A stretch of 64,000 nt of DNA, from NCBI RefSeq assembly GCF_018324685.1, contig NZ_AP023354.1, positions 4,030,001 to 4,094,000 of the forward strand, in the 5' to 3' direction. The stretch comes from Actinocatenispora sera. Its GTDB lineage: Bacteria; Actinomycetota; Actinomycetes; Mycobacteriales; Micromonosporaceae. This document shows, one piece after another, positions 25,422 through 34,717 of the stretch (its first letter is position 1; every line of letters begins with the position of its first letter). Below the pieces are notes generated by a model that saw only the letters and a program-made list of their open reading frames with translations, did not search any database and was not told the origin of the DNA. The position numbers and the translations under genes are program-made.

Positions 25422-26861
25422 GTGCGCGCCCACGAGGCCGGTGCCCTGCATGCCGACATCGGTCAGCACGGCCCGGAATGGCTTCGCGAGCCGGCCGACG
25501 TCAACGACCTGCTGCCGCAGTTGTGGCCGCGCACAGTGACCCGCGGTTCCGACGGCGTGCTGCGCATCGCCGGCATTCCGGTCACCGAGCTCGCCGCCGA
25601 GTTCGGTACCCCGGTGTTCCTGCTGGACGAGGCCGACCTGCGCGCGCGGGCGGCGGCGTACCGGGACGCGTTCGCGGCCGCGTTCGACGGCCTGGCCGGC
25701 GCCGACGTGTACTACGCCGGCAAGTCGTTCCTGTCCAAGGCGGTCGCGCGCTGGATCGCCGAGGAGGGCTTGCGGCTGGACGTGTGCACCGGCGGGGAGC
25801 TCGCCGTCGCGCTGGCCGCCGGGATCGACCCGGCCCTGATCGGATTCCACGGCAACAACAAGTCACTGTCCGAACTGGACCGTGCGATCTCGGCCGGGGT
25901 CGGCCGGATCGTGCTCGACTCGTTCGACGAGATCGACCGGCTCGCCGGGCTCGCCGCCGAACGCGGGGTCCGGGCGCCGGTGATGATCCGGGTGACGGTC
26001 GGGGTCGAGGCGCACACCCACGAGTACATCGCGACGGCGCACGAGGACCAGAAGTTCGGCTTCTCGCTCAACCGCGGCAACACCGGTGCGCCGGGCGGCG
26101 CCGCGGCGGAGGCGGTGCGCCGGGTGCTCGCCGCACCGTCGCTGCGCCTGCTGGGGCTGCACTCGCACATCGGGTCGCAGATCTACGACGCGGCCGGGTT
26201 CGAGGTGTCCACCCGCCGGGTGCTGGAGCTGGCCGCGCAGATCCGCGCCGAGCACGGCATCGAGCTGCCCGAGCTGGATCTCGGCGGCGGCTTCGGCATC
26301 GCGTACACCACGCAGGACGAGGTGTTCGAGCCGATCGAGATCGCCACCGCGCTGGCGAAGATCGTCGAGCACGAGTGCGCCGCGTACGGGTTGGCCGTGC
26401 CGCGCGTGTCGGTCGAGCCGGGCCGGTCGATCAGCGGCCCGGCCGCCTGCACGCTGTACGAGGTGGGCACGGTCAAGCAGGTCGAGCTGGACGGCGGCGC
26501 CACCCGCAAGTACGTCTCGGTCGACGGCGGGATGAGCGACAACATCCGCACCGCGCTGTACGACGCGTCGTACTCGTGCACGCTCGCCTCCCGCGCGTCG
26601 GCCGCGCCGCCGGCGCTGGCCCGGGTGGTCGGCAAGCACTGCGAGTCCGGCGACATCGTGGTGCGCGACGAGTTCCTGCCGGCGGACGTGAGCCCCGGCG
26701 ACCTGATCGTGGTGCCCGGCACCGGGGCGTACGGGCGGGCGATGGCGAGCAACTACAACCACGTGCCGCGGCCGGGCGTGGTCGCCGTCGCCGACGGTAC
26801 GGCCCGGGTGATCGTGCGCGCCGAGACCGAGGACGACCTGCTGCGGCTGGATGTGGGATGA
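25422..26861 (+). CDS. lysA: Diaminopimelate decarboxylase
   Basis: PLP enzyme that converts meso-diaminopimelate to lysine, the last step of lysine synthesis. A 479-residue alanine-racemase-fold protein with the PLP lysine in YYAGKSFLSKA, the His/Gly motifs GLHSHIGSQI and LDLGGGFGI, the EPGRSISGPA phosphate site and the C-terminal KHCESGDIVVRD, where Cys is the cross-dimer residue. GTG 25422 begins two bases after the argS stop; its final TGA overlaps the hom ATG (ATGA). It is slightly longer than most homologues at the N-terminus, as is usual in actinobacteria. Confidence 0.96.
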   Translation: MRAHEAGALHADIGQHGPEWLREPADVNDLLPQLWPRTVTRGSDGVLRIAGIPVTELAAEFGTPVFLLDEADLRARAAAYRDAFAAAFDGLAGADVYYAGKSFLSKAVARWIAEEGLRLDVCTGGELAVALAAGIDPALIGFHGNNKSLSELDRAISAGVGRIVLDSFDEIDRLAGLAAERGVRAPVMIRVTVGVEAHTHEYIATAHEDQKFGFSLNRGNTGAPGGAAAEAVRRVLAAPSLRLLGLHSHIGSQIYDAAGFEVSTRRVLELAAQIRAEHGIELPELDLGGGFGIAYTTQDEVFEPIEIATALAKIVEHECAAYGLAVPRVSVEPGRSISGPAACTLYEVGTVKQVELDGGATRKYVSVDGGMSDNIRTALYDASYSCTLASRASAAPPALARVVGKHCESGDIVVRDEFLPADVSPGDLIVVPGTGAYGRAMASNYNHVPRPGVVAVADGTARVIVRAETEDDLLRLDVG

Positions 26862-28249
26862 CGACGAACCCGGGCAACACGGCGGAGCCGGTCAAACCCA
26901 TCGACATTCGCGCGGACCCCGACGCCGGCGCATCGGAACCGGTGCGGATCGCGCTGCTGGGCTGCGGCACGGTGGGCGCCGAGGTGGTCCGGCTGCTGGA
27001 CGAGCAGGCCGACGATCTCGCCGCCCGGATCGGCGCACCGCTGGAGCTGGCCGGCATCGCCGTGCGCCGGCCGGACCGCGACCGCGGCCCGCTGCCGGTG
27101 CCGCGGGAGCTGTTCACCGCCGACGCGGCCGGGTTGATCAAGCGCGACGACGTGGACATCGTGGTCGAGGTCGTCGGTGGGCTGGAACCCGCCCGCGGCT
27201 GGCTGGTGCAGGCGCTGCAGTCCGGCAAGAGCGTGGTCACCGCGAACAAGGCGCTGCTGGCCGAGGACACCGCGACGCTCGCCGCCGCGGCCGCCGACGG
27301 CAACGCCGACCTGTACTACGAGGCCGCGGTGGCCGGGGCGATCCCGCTGCTGCGACCGCTGCGCGAGTCGCTGCACGGTGACCGGATCACCCGGATCACC
27401 GGGATCGTCAACGGCACCACCAACTACATCCTGTCCAAGATGGACAGTACCGGCGCCGGGTTCGCCGAGGCGCTGGACGAGGCGACCGAGCTCGGCTACG
27501 CCGAGGCCGACCCGACCGCCGACGTGGAGGGGTTCGACGCCGCGGCGAAGGCGGCGATCCTCGCCTCGCTCGGCTTCCACACCCGGGTCACCGCCGCCGA
27601 CGTGTACCGGGTGGGCATCACCGAGGTGACCGCGGCCGACGTGGCCAGCGCCCAGGAGATGGGCTGCGTGGTCAAGCTGCTGTGCATCGCCGAGCTGCGC
27701 CGGGACGCCGACGGCTCGGAGTCGGTCTCGGCCCGGGTGCACCCGGCGATGATCCCGCGCAGCCACCCGCTCGCCAGCGTCGGCGACGCGTACAACGCGG
27801 TGTTCGTCGAGGCGCAGGCGGCCGGCCGGCTGATGTTCTACGGCGCGGGTGCCGGGGGCGCACCGACCGCCTCGGCGGTGCTCGGCGACGTGGTCGCGGT
27901 GGCCCGCAACCGGCGGTTGGGCCGGTCCGCGGTCGCCGACTCGGCGTACGCGAACCTGCGGGTGCGGCCGATGGGCGAGGTGGCCACCCGCTACCACATC
28001 TCGCTGGACGTGGCCGACCGGGCCGGCGTGCTGGCCCAGGTGGCGGCGCTGTTCGCCGAGCACGGGGTGAGCATCCAGACCGTGCGGCAGGAGGGCCGCG
28101 GCGGCGCGGCCGGTACCGGCGGCGACGCGCTGCTGGTGATCGTCACGCACCGGGCGCCGGACGCAGCGTTGCGCTCCACTGTGGACGCCCTGGCGGAGCT
28201 GGACATCGTGCGGCAGGTCGCCAGCGTGATGCGGGTAGAGGGAGAGTAG
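26858..28249 (+). CDS. hom: Homoserine dehydrogenase
   Basis: Reduces aspartate semialdehyde to homoserine, the branch point to threonine and methionine. A 463-residue protein with the N-terminal NAD(P) site [17 protein letters not shown], the catalytic region [11 protein letters not shown] and [16 protein letters not shown], and a C-terminal ACT domain ([17 protein letters not shown]) for threonine feedback. ATG 26858 overlaps the lysA stop by four bases. About 27 N-terminal residues precede the Rossmann fold and look disordered. thrC follows two bases after its stop. Confidence 0.97.
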   Translation: MTTNPGNTAEPVKPIDIRADPDAGASEPVRIALLGCGTVGAEVVRLLDEQADDLAARIGAPLELAGIAVRRPDRDRGPLPVPRELFTADAAGLIKRDDVDIVVEVVGGLEPARGWLVQALQSGKSVVTANKALLAEDTATLAAAAADGNADLYYEAAVAGAIPLLRPLRESLHGDRITRITGIVNGTTNYILSKMDSTGAGFAEALDEATELGYAEADPTADVEGFDAAAKAAILASLGFHTRVTAADVYRVGITEVTAADVASAQEMGCVVKLLCIAELRRDADGSESVSARVHPAMIPRSHPLASVGDAYNAVFVEAQAAGRLMFYGAGAGGAPTASAVLGDVVAVARNRRLGRSAVADSAYANLRVRPMGEVATRYHISLDVADRAGVLAQVAALFAEHGVSIQTVRQEGRGGAAGTGGDALLVIVTHRAPDAALRSTVDALAELDIVRQVASVMRVEGE

Positions 28250-28251
28250 AC

Positions 28252-29307
28252 GTGCGCACCTGGCGTGGCGTGATCAACGAGTTCGCCGACCGGCTCCCGG
28301 TCACCGACACCACCCCGGTCGTCACGCTGTACGAGGGCGGCACGCCGCTGGTGCCGGCCGAGTCGCTGTCGGCCCGCACCGGCTGCACGGTGTACCTCAA
28401 GGTCGAGGGGATGAACCCGACCGGGTCGTTCAAGGACCGCGGGATGACGGTGGCGATGTCCAAGGCCATCGAGGACGGCGCGAAGGCGGTCATCTGCGCC
28501 TCCACCGGCAACACGTCGGCCAGCGCGGCGGCGTACGCGGCCCGGGCCGGGGTGCTGTGCGCGGTGCTGATCCCGCAGGGCAAGGTCGCGCTCGGCAAGC
28601 TGGCCCAGGGGCTGGTGCACGGGGCGAGGCTGCTGCAGGTCGACGGCAACTTCGACGACTGCCTGGCGCTCGCCTCGAAGCTGTCGATCGACTACCCGGT
28701 CGCGCTGATGAACTCGGTCAACCCCTACCGGATCGAGGGACAGAAGACGGCCGCGTTCGAGGTGGTCGAGGCGCTCGGCGACGCGCCGGACATCCACTGC
28801 CTGCCGGTCGGCAACGCCGGCAACATCACCGCGTACTGGAAGGGCTACGTCGAGGACCACCGCGCCGGCAACGCGACGCGCACGCCGCGGATGTTCGGTT
28901 TCCAGGCGTCCGAGTCGGCGCCGATCGTGCGCGGCGAGGTGGTCCGGCAGCCGCAGACCATCGCCACCGCGATCCGGATCGGCAACCCGGCCAGCTGGAC
29001 CAAGGCGGTCGACGCGCGGGACGCCTCGAACGGGCGCATCGATGCGGTCACCGACCGGGAGATCCTCGCCGCGTACAAGCTGCTCGCCCGCACGGAGGGC
29101 GTGTTCGTGGAGCTGGCCAGCGCGGCCAGCGTGGCCGGGCTGCTGCAGTCGGTGCGGGCCGGCCTGATCGAGCGCGGCAGCACGGTGGTCTGCACGGTGA
29201 CCGGGCACGGGCTCAAGGACCCGGACTGGGCGGTGTCGACCGCTCCGGCGCCGACCACCATCCCGGTCGACGCGCACGCCGCCGCCGCCTCCCTCGGCCT
29301 CACCTGA
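28252..29307 (+). CDS. thrC: Threonine synthase
   Basis: PLP enzyme that turns O-phosphohomoserine into threonine. A 351-residue short-type (class I) threonine synthase with the PLP lysine in [11 protein letters not shown], the substrate/phosphate motif [14 protein letters not shown], and the glycine loop [18 protein letters not shown] 28252 lies two bases after the hom stop, with GGGAGAG eight bases upstream. The usual next gene, thrB, is not here but about 8.5 kb further on, after a block of unrelated genes. Confidence 0.97.
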   Translation: MRTWRGVINEFADRLPVTDTTPVVTLYEGGTPLVPAESLSARTGCTVYLKVEGMNPTGSFKDRGMTVAMSKAIEDGAKAVICASTGNTSASAAAYAARAGVLCAVLIPQGKVALGKLAQGLVHGARLLQVDGNFDDCLALASKLSIDYPVALMNSVNPYRIEGQKTAAFEVVEALGDAPDIHCLPVGNAGNITAYWKGYVEDHRAGNATRTPRMFGFQASESAPIVRGEVVRQPQTIATAIRIGNPASWTKAVDARDASNGRIDAVTDREILAAYKLLARTEGVFVELASAASVAGLLQSVRAGLIERGSTVVCTVTGHGLKDPDWAVSTAPAPTTIPVDAHAAAASLGLT

Positions 29308-29336
29308 TCCGCCGCCGCGGCGGCCCGCGCGGATCC

Positions 29337-29354
29337 GGCCGGCGCGCGCCGGCC
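29337..29354. terminator. GC-rich palindrome between convergent thrC and mocR
   Basis: A perfect 18-bp palindrome centred on GCGCGC, flanked by further GGCCGG/CCGGCC pairing, in the 100-bp gap between two converging genes. A bidirectional terminator is likely, though there is no T-tract. Confidence 0.5.
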
Positions 29355-29410
29355 CGGCCAGCTGTACCGGCCGGGGTCCGGCGGCGCCGGTCGGTGCGCG
29401 CGGGCGGAGG

Positions 29411-30832
29411 TCAGTCGCGCCAGGCGGCGGCGAGGGCGGCGATGCCCGCAGTGATCGTGTCCGGGGTCAGGTGTGCGTAGCCGAACACGAACCCGGGCGC
29501 GGCGGCCGAACCGTAGTGCCGCAGGCCACGCAGCCGCACGCCGCCGCGCCGGGCCGCGTCGGCCAACGCCACCTCGTCACCGCCGGGCAGGGTGAGCACG
29601 GCGTGCAGGCCGGCGGCGACGCCGGTGATCCGCGCGGCCGGCAGGTACCGCCCGACCGCGGCGACCAGGCTGTCCCGCCGGGCGCGGTAGATCCGTTGGC
29701 AGCGGCGCAGGTGCGCGTCGTAGCGCCCGGAGGTGAGGAACGCGGCGAGGGTCCGCTGCTCCAGTACCGGGCCGCAGAGGTCGTCGGCGCGCTTGCGCTC
29801 GACGATGGCCGGTACCAGCCGCTGCGGCACGACCAGCCAGCCGAGCCGCAGCCCGGAGGCGAGCGACTTGGACACCGATCCGGTGTACGCCACCCGATCC
29901 GGCGCGAGCCCCTGCAGCGCGCCGACCGGCGCCCGGTCGTACCGGAAGTCGCCGTCGTAGTCGTCCTCGATCACCAGACCGTCCACCGTGGACGCCCAGG
30001 CGACGAGGCGGGACCGGACCTCGGGCGGGTACGCGATGCCGGTCGGGAACTGGTGGGCCGGGGTGACGAGCGCGGCCCGCGTCGCGACCGCGGACAGGTC
30101 CGGCCCGGCGTCGCCGACCGGCACCGCCAGCGGCCGCAGCCCGTTGGTACCGACCAGCATCGCGTGCTCCGGCGCGCCCGGGTCCTCGACCGCGATCGTG
30201 CCGTGCCCGGCAGCCCCCAGTACCCGGGTCAGCAGGCTGACTGCCTGGGCGACGCCGCCGCAGACGATGATCCGGTCCGGGTCGGCGACCACTCCGCGCC
30301 GGCGGGCCAGCACCTCGGCGAGCGCGGCCCGCAGCTCGGGCACCCCGCGGGAGTCGCCGTAGCTCAGGGCCGAGTCCGGGGCGCCGGCCAGCACCTGCCG
30401 GTACAGGCTGCCCCAACCGGCGCGCGGGAACAGTCGCGGATCGGCCTGCCCGGGCCGGAAGTCGAACCGGACCGCCGGCCGCGCCGCGCCGTCGGCTCGC
30501 CCGGCCGCCGCAGCGGTACCGGAGGCGGCACCCGGTCGCGGTTCCGGCCCGGGTGGGGCGAGGCCGCCGGCGGCGTAGGTGCCGGCACCGGGCCGGCCGG
30601 CCAGGTAGCCCTCCGCGCGCAGCTGGTCGTACACGCCGGTGACCAGGCCGCGGGAGACCCCCAGATCGGCGGCGAGGGCACGGGAGGCGGGCAGCCGGGT
30701 GCCGGCGGCGATGACGCCGGTGCGGACCGCGTCGCGCAGCGCGGACTCCAGCAGCCGCCGGCGCTGCCGGCGCGGTGCCCGGAGCGCGGGCAGCAGCAGT
30801 TCCCACGCCGGACTGGTCCACGAATCCTCCAT
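29411..30832 (-). CDS. MocR/PdxR-type GntR-aminotransferase regulator
   Basis: A 473-residue fusion regulator. The N-terminal GntR winged helix (about 15-85) contains GTRLPASRALAADLGVSRGLV and VYDQLRAEGYL. After a Pro/Gly/Ala linker comes a class I aminotransferase-like domain that binds PLP, with the lysine in TGSVSKSLASGLRLGW. Members activate or repress neighbouring transporter or vitamin B6 genes on sensing PLP-amino acid adducts. It is divergent from an EamA permease, 47 bases apart, which it most likely controls. A -10-like TAAGGT on its own strand ends eight bases before ATG. Confidence 0.9.
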   Translation of the reverse strand: MEDSWTSPAWELLLPALRAPRRQRRRLLESALRDAVRTGVIAAGTRLPASRALAADLGVSRGLVTGVYDQLRAEGYLAGRPGAGTYAAGGLAPPGPEPRPGAASGTAAAAGRADGAARPAVRFDFRPGQADPRLFPRAGWGSLYRQVLAGAPDSALSYGDSRGVPELRAALAEVLARRRGVVADPDRIIVCGGVAQAVSLLTRVLGAAGHGTIAVEDPGAPEHAMLVGTNGLRPLAVPVGDAGPDLSAVATRAALVTPAHQFPTGIAYPPEVRSRLVAWASTVDGLVIEDDYDGDFRYDRAPVGALQGLAPDRVAYTGSVSKSLASGLRLGWLVVPQRLVPAIVERKRADDLCGPVLEQRTLAAFLTSGRYDAHLRRCQRIYRARRDSLVAAVGRYLPAARITGVAAGLHAVLTLPGGDEVALADAARRGGVRLRGLRHYGSAAAPGFVFGYAHLTPDTITAGIAALAAAWRD

Positions 30833-30836
30833 CGAA

Positions 30837-30879
30837 TTGGACCTTAATCGCGGACCGCTTGGCTGGCTAGCGTGCCGTC
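30837..30879 (+). promoter_or_regulatory. Divergent mocR/EamA control region
   Basis: Within 47 bases lie TAGCGT (30868-30873), ending six bases before ATG 30880, and directly repeated GGACC boxes (30839-30843 and 30852-30856, 13 bp apart). Direct repeats are the usual operator form of MocR proteins. Both divergent transcripts appear leaderless or nearly so. Confidence 0.5.
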
Positions 30880-31860
30880 ATGCTCGCGCGAACCAGCACC
30901 CGCCGCTCCGCCGGTACGCCGGCTCCGCACCTGCTCGCCGCCGGCGCGATGGCCCTGATCGGTACCTCGGTGGTCGCCTCCAGCCTGCTTCCGCACTACC
31001 CGTATGCCGGTGGGCAGGCGCTGCGGTACGGCGGGGCCGCGGTGATCCTCCTGCCGCTCGCCGCCCGGCGCGGTCCGCGGGTCGCCGTCACCGCGGGCGA
31101 CCTGGTGCGCCTCGCGCTGCTTGCGGCCACCGGCATGGTCGGGTTCAACCTGGCGATCCTGGCTGCCCTGCGCACCGCCGAGCCCGCGGTACCGGGCGTG
31201 TTCATCGCCGCCAGCCCGATCGTGTTCGCGCTGGTCGCGGCGGTGCGCGGCGGGCGGTCGGGTGGCCGGCGGCGGCCGCTCGTCGCCGCCGCGCTGGTCG
31301 TGGCCGGGGCGGCGGTGGTGCAGGGCTTCGGCCACAGCGACCTCGCCGGGCTCGGCTGGTCACTGCTGGCGCTGGTGGGCGAGGTGGCGTTCTCGGCCCA
31401 GGCGGCGCCGCTGCTGCCCCGGCTCGGCGCGGTCCGGGTCGCTGGGTACGGCTGCGCGCTGGCCGCCGTCGAGGCGCTGGCGGCGGGCCTGGTGATGGAC
31501 GGGGGCGGCGTGGTGCGGCTGCCCACCGGGGTCGAGGCGGCCGGGCTGGCCTGGCTCACGCTGCCGGTCACCGTGCTCGCGTTCCTCGCCTGGTACACCG
31601 CGCTCGGTCGGCTCGGCGCCGCCCGCGCCACGCTGTACTCCGGGGTCACCCCGCTGGTCGCCGCGGCGCTGGCGCCGCTGCTGGGTACCGGCCGGCTCGG
31701 CGCGGGGCAACTGGCCGGTGCGGCCCTGGTGGCGAGCGGCCTGCTCGTGGGGCTGGCCGGGCCCGGCGTGCTCGACCGGTTCCGGGTGCGCCGACCGGTT
31801 ATGCTGCCGGCCGCACGGTGTGACGCGGCGTCGGTGGGGGAGAGGGCGAGATGGCGATGA
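30880..31860 (+). CDS. EamA/DMT family permease
   Basis: A 326-residue membrane protein with ten predicted helices in two EamA repeats. Characteristic text includes GAMALIGTSVVASSLLP at TM1, a conserved end of repeat one (VPGVFIAASPIVFALVAA) and TLYSGVTPLVAAALAPLLGTG in repeat two. A metabolite or amino-acid exporter is likely because its divergent MocR regulator senses PLP-amino acid chemistry. Start ATG 30880 has a leaderless promoter. The last ten bases overlap the next gene, so that gene's ribosome site lies inside this one. Confidence 0.85.
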   Translation: MLARTSTRRSAGTPAPHLLAAGAMALIGTSVVASSLLPHYPYAGGQALRYGGAAVILLPLAARRGPRVAVTAGDLVRLALLAATGMVGFNLAILAALRTAEPAVPGVFIAASPIVFALVAAVRGGRSGGRRRPLVAAALVVAGAAVVQGFGHSDLAGLGWSLLALVGEVAFSAQAAPLLPRLGAVRVAGYGCALAAVEALAAGLVMDGGGVVRLPTGVEAAGLAWLTLPVTVLAFLAWYTALGRLGAARATLYSGVTPLVAAALAPLLGTGRLGAGQLAGAALVASGLLVGLAGPGVLDRFRVRRPVMLPAARCDAASVGERARWR

Positions 31861-32594
31861 ACGGGGCTCCGCCACCGGACGGCTGGTCACCGCACGGCCG
31901 GTCCGGCGCACCGGGGTACGGCCAGCCGCCGGCCGGCCCGGGCGCCTCGCCGTACGGATCGGGGCCCTTCGGCGCTCCGCCGGGCCCGGTCGGCCCGAAC
32001 GTGCCGTTGATCGCCGACCAGCCGGGCGCCGACTACCCGCCGCCGGTCGGGCCGAACGTGCCGCTGATCGCCGACGAGCCGGGCGCCGGCTACCCGCCGG
32101 GGCCGCCGGTCGGCCACCCCGGTGGCCCGGCCGGTTGGCCGGCACCGACGCCACCCCGCCGCGCACCGCGCAGGTCCCACAAGGGGCTGATCATCGGCCT
32201 GGTCGGCGGGTTCTGCGTGCTGGTGCTGATCGGCTGCGCGATCGCGGGTTTCAACGTCTGGCAGCACCATCAGCAGGAGCAGGCGACGCTCGCGATCTAC
32301 CAGCGGATCGGCCGTCCAGACGGGTTCGACCCGCAGGGCGAGCCGCAGAAGCCGCACCACACCGCGCTGACCGCGACCTGGACCGGCCGGTCGGAGCAGG
32401 GCGACGACCTGGTCGGTGCGGCCACCGACTGGCTGGGCAAGCACAGCAAGAACCCGCCGAGCCAGCAGGACGTGCAGGACGCGTTCGCGCACGGCCGCAC
32501 CTTCTACCTGGACGACCAGGCGCCGGCCAACGTCGAGCTGAAACTGTCCAGCGCCAGCCCCGACTACCGGATCGACGTCTCGATCATCTCCTGA
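31851..32594 (+). CDS. Proline-rich single-pass membrane protein of unknown function
   Basis: A 247-residue unrecognised protein. Residues 1-105 are Pro/Gly-rich and include a near-perfect repeat VGPNVPLIAD-(Q/E)PGA-(D/G)YPP occurring twice. One hydrophobic helix (about 118-140, LIIGLVGGFCVLVLIGCAIAG) follows a basic stretch, which predicts a cytoplasmic Pro-rich arm and an external domain of about 105 residues. Pro-rich cytoplasmic arms are common in actinobacterial membrane proteins. ATG 31851 has GGGGGAG upstream and overlaps the EamA gene by ten bases, so it is probably co-transcribed. It converges on the response regulator. Confidence 0.7.
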   Translation: MAMNGAPPPDGWSPHGRSGAPGYGQPPAGPGASPYGSGPFGAPPGPVGPNVPLIADQPGADYPPPVGPNVPLIADEPGAGYPPGPPVGHPGGPAGWPAPTPPRRAPRRSHKGLIIGLVGGFCVLVLIGCAIAGFNVWQHHQQEQATLAIYQRIGRPDGFDPQGEPQKPHHTALTATWTGRSEQGDDLVGAATDWLGKHSKNPPSQQDVQDAFAHGRTFYLDDQAPANVELKLSSASPDYRIDVSIIS

Positions 32595-32614
32595 CTCCGG
32601 CGGGCACCGCGCGC

Positions 32615-33301
32615 TCAGGCGATCCGGTAGCCGACGCCGGGCAGGGTGGTGAGCACCGGTGGGTCGCCGAGCTTGCGGCGCAACCGGCCGATGGTCACTG
32701 TCACGGTGTTGGTGAACGGGTCGGCGTGCTCGTCCCACACCCGGTCGAGCAGGTCCTCGGCGCTCAGGTAGCCGGGGCTCGCGCGCAGCAGCGCGGCCAG
32801 TACGGCGAACTCCTTGACCGACAGCTCGACCCGCCGCCCGGCGCGCGACACGGTGCGGCGCACCGGATCCAGCTCGATCCCGGCGGCCCGCAGGGTGCGC
32901 GGCCGGGCCTGCGGCCGCCGCCGGGCGAGCGCGTGGATGCGCAGGATCAGCTCGGGGAAGTGGAACGGCTTGGTGAGGTAGTCGTCGGCGCCGGCCGACA
33001 GCCCGTCCACCCGGTCGTCCGGCGAGCCGGCGGCGGTGAGCATCAGTACCATCGCGCGCTCGCCCGGCTCGTCGGCGATCGTCCGGGCCGGCCGGCCGTC
33101 GGTGATCATCCGGCACAGCGCGTCGCCGTGGATGCCGGGCAGGTCGCGGTCGAGGACCACCACCTCGTACCGGTTGCGGTCCAGCCGGGCGGCGCCCTCG
33201 ATCCCGTCGTACGCCACGTCGACCGCCATCCCGGCGTCGCGCAGCCCCTCGGCGATCACCTCGGCGAGTGCCCGCGCGTCCTCCACCACGAGCACCCTCA
33301 C
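32615..33301 (-). CDS. OmpR/PhoB-family response regulator
   Basis: A 228-residue two-domain regulator. The receiver domain has the acidic pair VVEDAR, phospho-acceptor Asp51 in VVVLDRDLPG, T/S in LMLTA and the Lys switch in LTKPFHFPEL. The winged-helix C-terminal domain has SVKEFAVLAALL, NTVTVTIGRLRRKLGD and GVGYRIA. It starts at GTG 33301, which overlaps the sensor kinase stop by four bases (GTGA), so the pair is translationally coupled with the kinase first. Targets unknown; the M36 protease gene upstream on the same strand is one possibility. Confidence 0.93.
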   Translation of the reverse strand: MRVLVVEDARALAEVIAEGLRDAGMAVDVAYDGIEGAARLDRNRYEVVVLDRDLPGIHGDALCRMITDGRPARTIADEPGERAMVLMLTAAGSPDDRVDGLSAGADDYLTKPFHFPELILRIHALARRRPQARPRTLRAAGIELDPVRRTVSRAGRRVELSVKEFAVLAALLRASPGYLSAEDLLDRVWDEHADPFTNTVTVTIGRLRRKLGDPPVLTTLPGVGYRIA

Positions 33302-34437
33302 GTCGCGCTCCGCGGCAGTCGTACGGTCGCGGTCAGGCCGCCGGTCGCCGGGGCGTCGAGGTCGAGCCGGCCGTGGTGCGCGGCGGCGATCGCCGCGACG
33401 ATCGACAGGCCGAGGCCGGAGCCGGTGTCCGAGCCGGTCCGGTCGGCGGCGAGTCGCCGGAACGGCCGGGTCAGCTCGCCCAGCTGCGCCGCATCGAGCA
33501 CCGGGCCGCCGGTGGCGACCGTCAGCCGCGCCTCGCCGTCGGTGGCCGCGGTGGTGATCCGGATCCAGCCGTCCGGCGCGTTGTGCACGACCGCGTTGTC
33601 GACCAGGTTTGCCACCAGCCGGGCGAGCAGCGTGCGGTCTCCCGCGCCGACCGCGTCGTCGGTGCCGTCGAGCGTCACCGTCAGCCGGCGTACCGCGATC
33701 TGGTCGGCGCGGTCGGCCAGCGTGTCCGCGACCAGCGCGGCGAGCGGGACCGCGGTGCGCTCGCGCAGCGCGCCGTGCTCGGCGCGGGCCAGCGCCAGCA
33801 GGCCGGACAGCAGCCCGTCGACCCGGTCCAGTTCGGTCCGGATCCGGCCGGCGAGCGCCACGGTCTGCGGCGCCGGATCGGGCTTGGCGACGGCGACGTC
33901 CAGCGAGGCGCGCATGGTGGTCAGCGGGGTACGCAGCTCGTGCGACGCGTCGGCGACGAACCGGCGCTGGGCGGCGAACGACGCCTCCAGCCGGGCGAGC
34001 AGCCCGTCGATCGTGTCGGCCAGCTCCTTCACCTCGTCGTCCGGCCCCGGTACGGCCAGCCGCCGGTCCAGGTTCGCCGCGGAGATGGCCTGCGTGGCCG
34101 CGGTGATCTCGCGGAGCGGGCGCAGCACCCGCCGCGCCATGCCGGTACCCAGCGGTACCGACAGCACCGCCAGCACCGCGAACGCGATCAGGCAGCCGAG
34201 CAGCAGCTGCCGGGTCTGGCTGGTGTGCGCCTCGGCCAGCTGGGCCTGCAGCTGGCGCACCTGCTCGGTGGCCGCTGTGCTGTCGGTGCCCGGCACCCGC
34301 TGCGAGACCGCCCGGTGGGTCTGCGTCCCGAACCCGTACGCGAGCGCCAGCAGCAGCGCGCCGGAGCCCAGGAACAGCCCGGTGTACAGGGCGGTGAACC
34401 GGACCCGGACGGTGCGGCGGAGCGCGCGACGTGCCAT
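33298..34437 (-). CDS. Sensor histidine kinase
   Basis: A 379-residue membrane kinase. TM1 (FTALYTGLFLGSGALLLAL) and TM2 (LLLGCLIAFAVLAVLSVPLG) enclose an extracytoplasmic segment of about 60 residues. A HAMP linker, the H-box DASHELRTPLTTMR, an N-box (VDNAVVHNAP) and a G-box (GSGLGLSIVAAIAAAHHG) follow. The small outer loop is rich in Gln/Leu and probably coiled. I use ATG 34437; upstream in-frame codons lack coding character. It is coupled to the response regulator behind it by a GTGA overlap. Confidence 0.9.
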   Translation of the reverse strand: MARRALRRTVRVRFTALYTGLFLGSGALLLALAYGFGTQTHRAVSQRVPGTDSTAATEQVRQLQAQLAEAHTSQTRQLLLGCLIAFAVLAVLSVPLGTGMARRVLRPLREITAATQAISAANLDRRLAVPGPDDEVKELADTIDGLLARLEASFAAQRRFVADASHELRTPLTTMRASLDVAVAKPDPAPQTVALAGRIRTELDRVDGLLSGLLALARAEHGALRERTAVPLAALVADTLADRADQIAVRRLTVTLDGTDDAVGAGDRTLLARLVANLVDNAVVHNAPDGWIRITTAATDGEARLTVATGGPVLDAAQLGELTRPFRRLAADRTGSDTGSGLGLSIVAAIAAAHHGRLDLDAPATGGLTATVRLPRSAT

Positions 34438-34664
34438 CGCCTCAGCATGCCGCGCCCGACCTAACACCACGGTGACAACCGGACGCGCGGGGACGGTACG
34501 TCGATCCCGCCCGGGCCGCCCGGCCGGAACAGAATTGGTCCAGCTACCTAGGCTGCCTGGCGCGGTGCGCCCGGCACCACGGTGACCAGGCATCCGTCGG
34601 CTGGGCCGGACGGTCGCGCCGGCTCCCGCTCCCGCGGCGGGCAGCCGCCGGTCGGGCCACACGC

Positions 34665-34699
34665 AACGGGGCGCGACCCCGGTCGGGTCGCGCCCCGTT
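34665..34699 (-). terminator. Terminator of the M36 protease gene
   Basis: Perfect 15-bp arms (34665-34679, 34685-34699) just after the protease stop on the minus strand separate the protease from the downstream kinase-regulator pair. The remainder of 34438-34664 shows no gene. Confidence 0.85.
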
Positions 34700-34717
34700 A
34701 CGCGGCGAAGCGGCGGG

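Noticed and set aside
31360-34585. Long plus and minus frames across the EamA/response-regulator/kinase region
   Set aside because: They run through several well-supported genes in the wrong frame and are Pro/Arg/Ala-rich without motifs.
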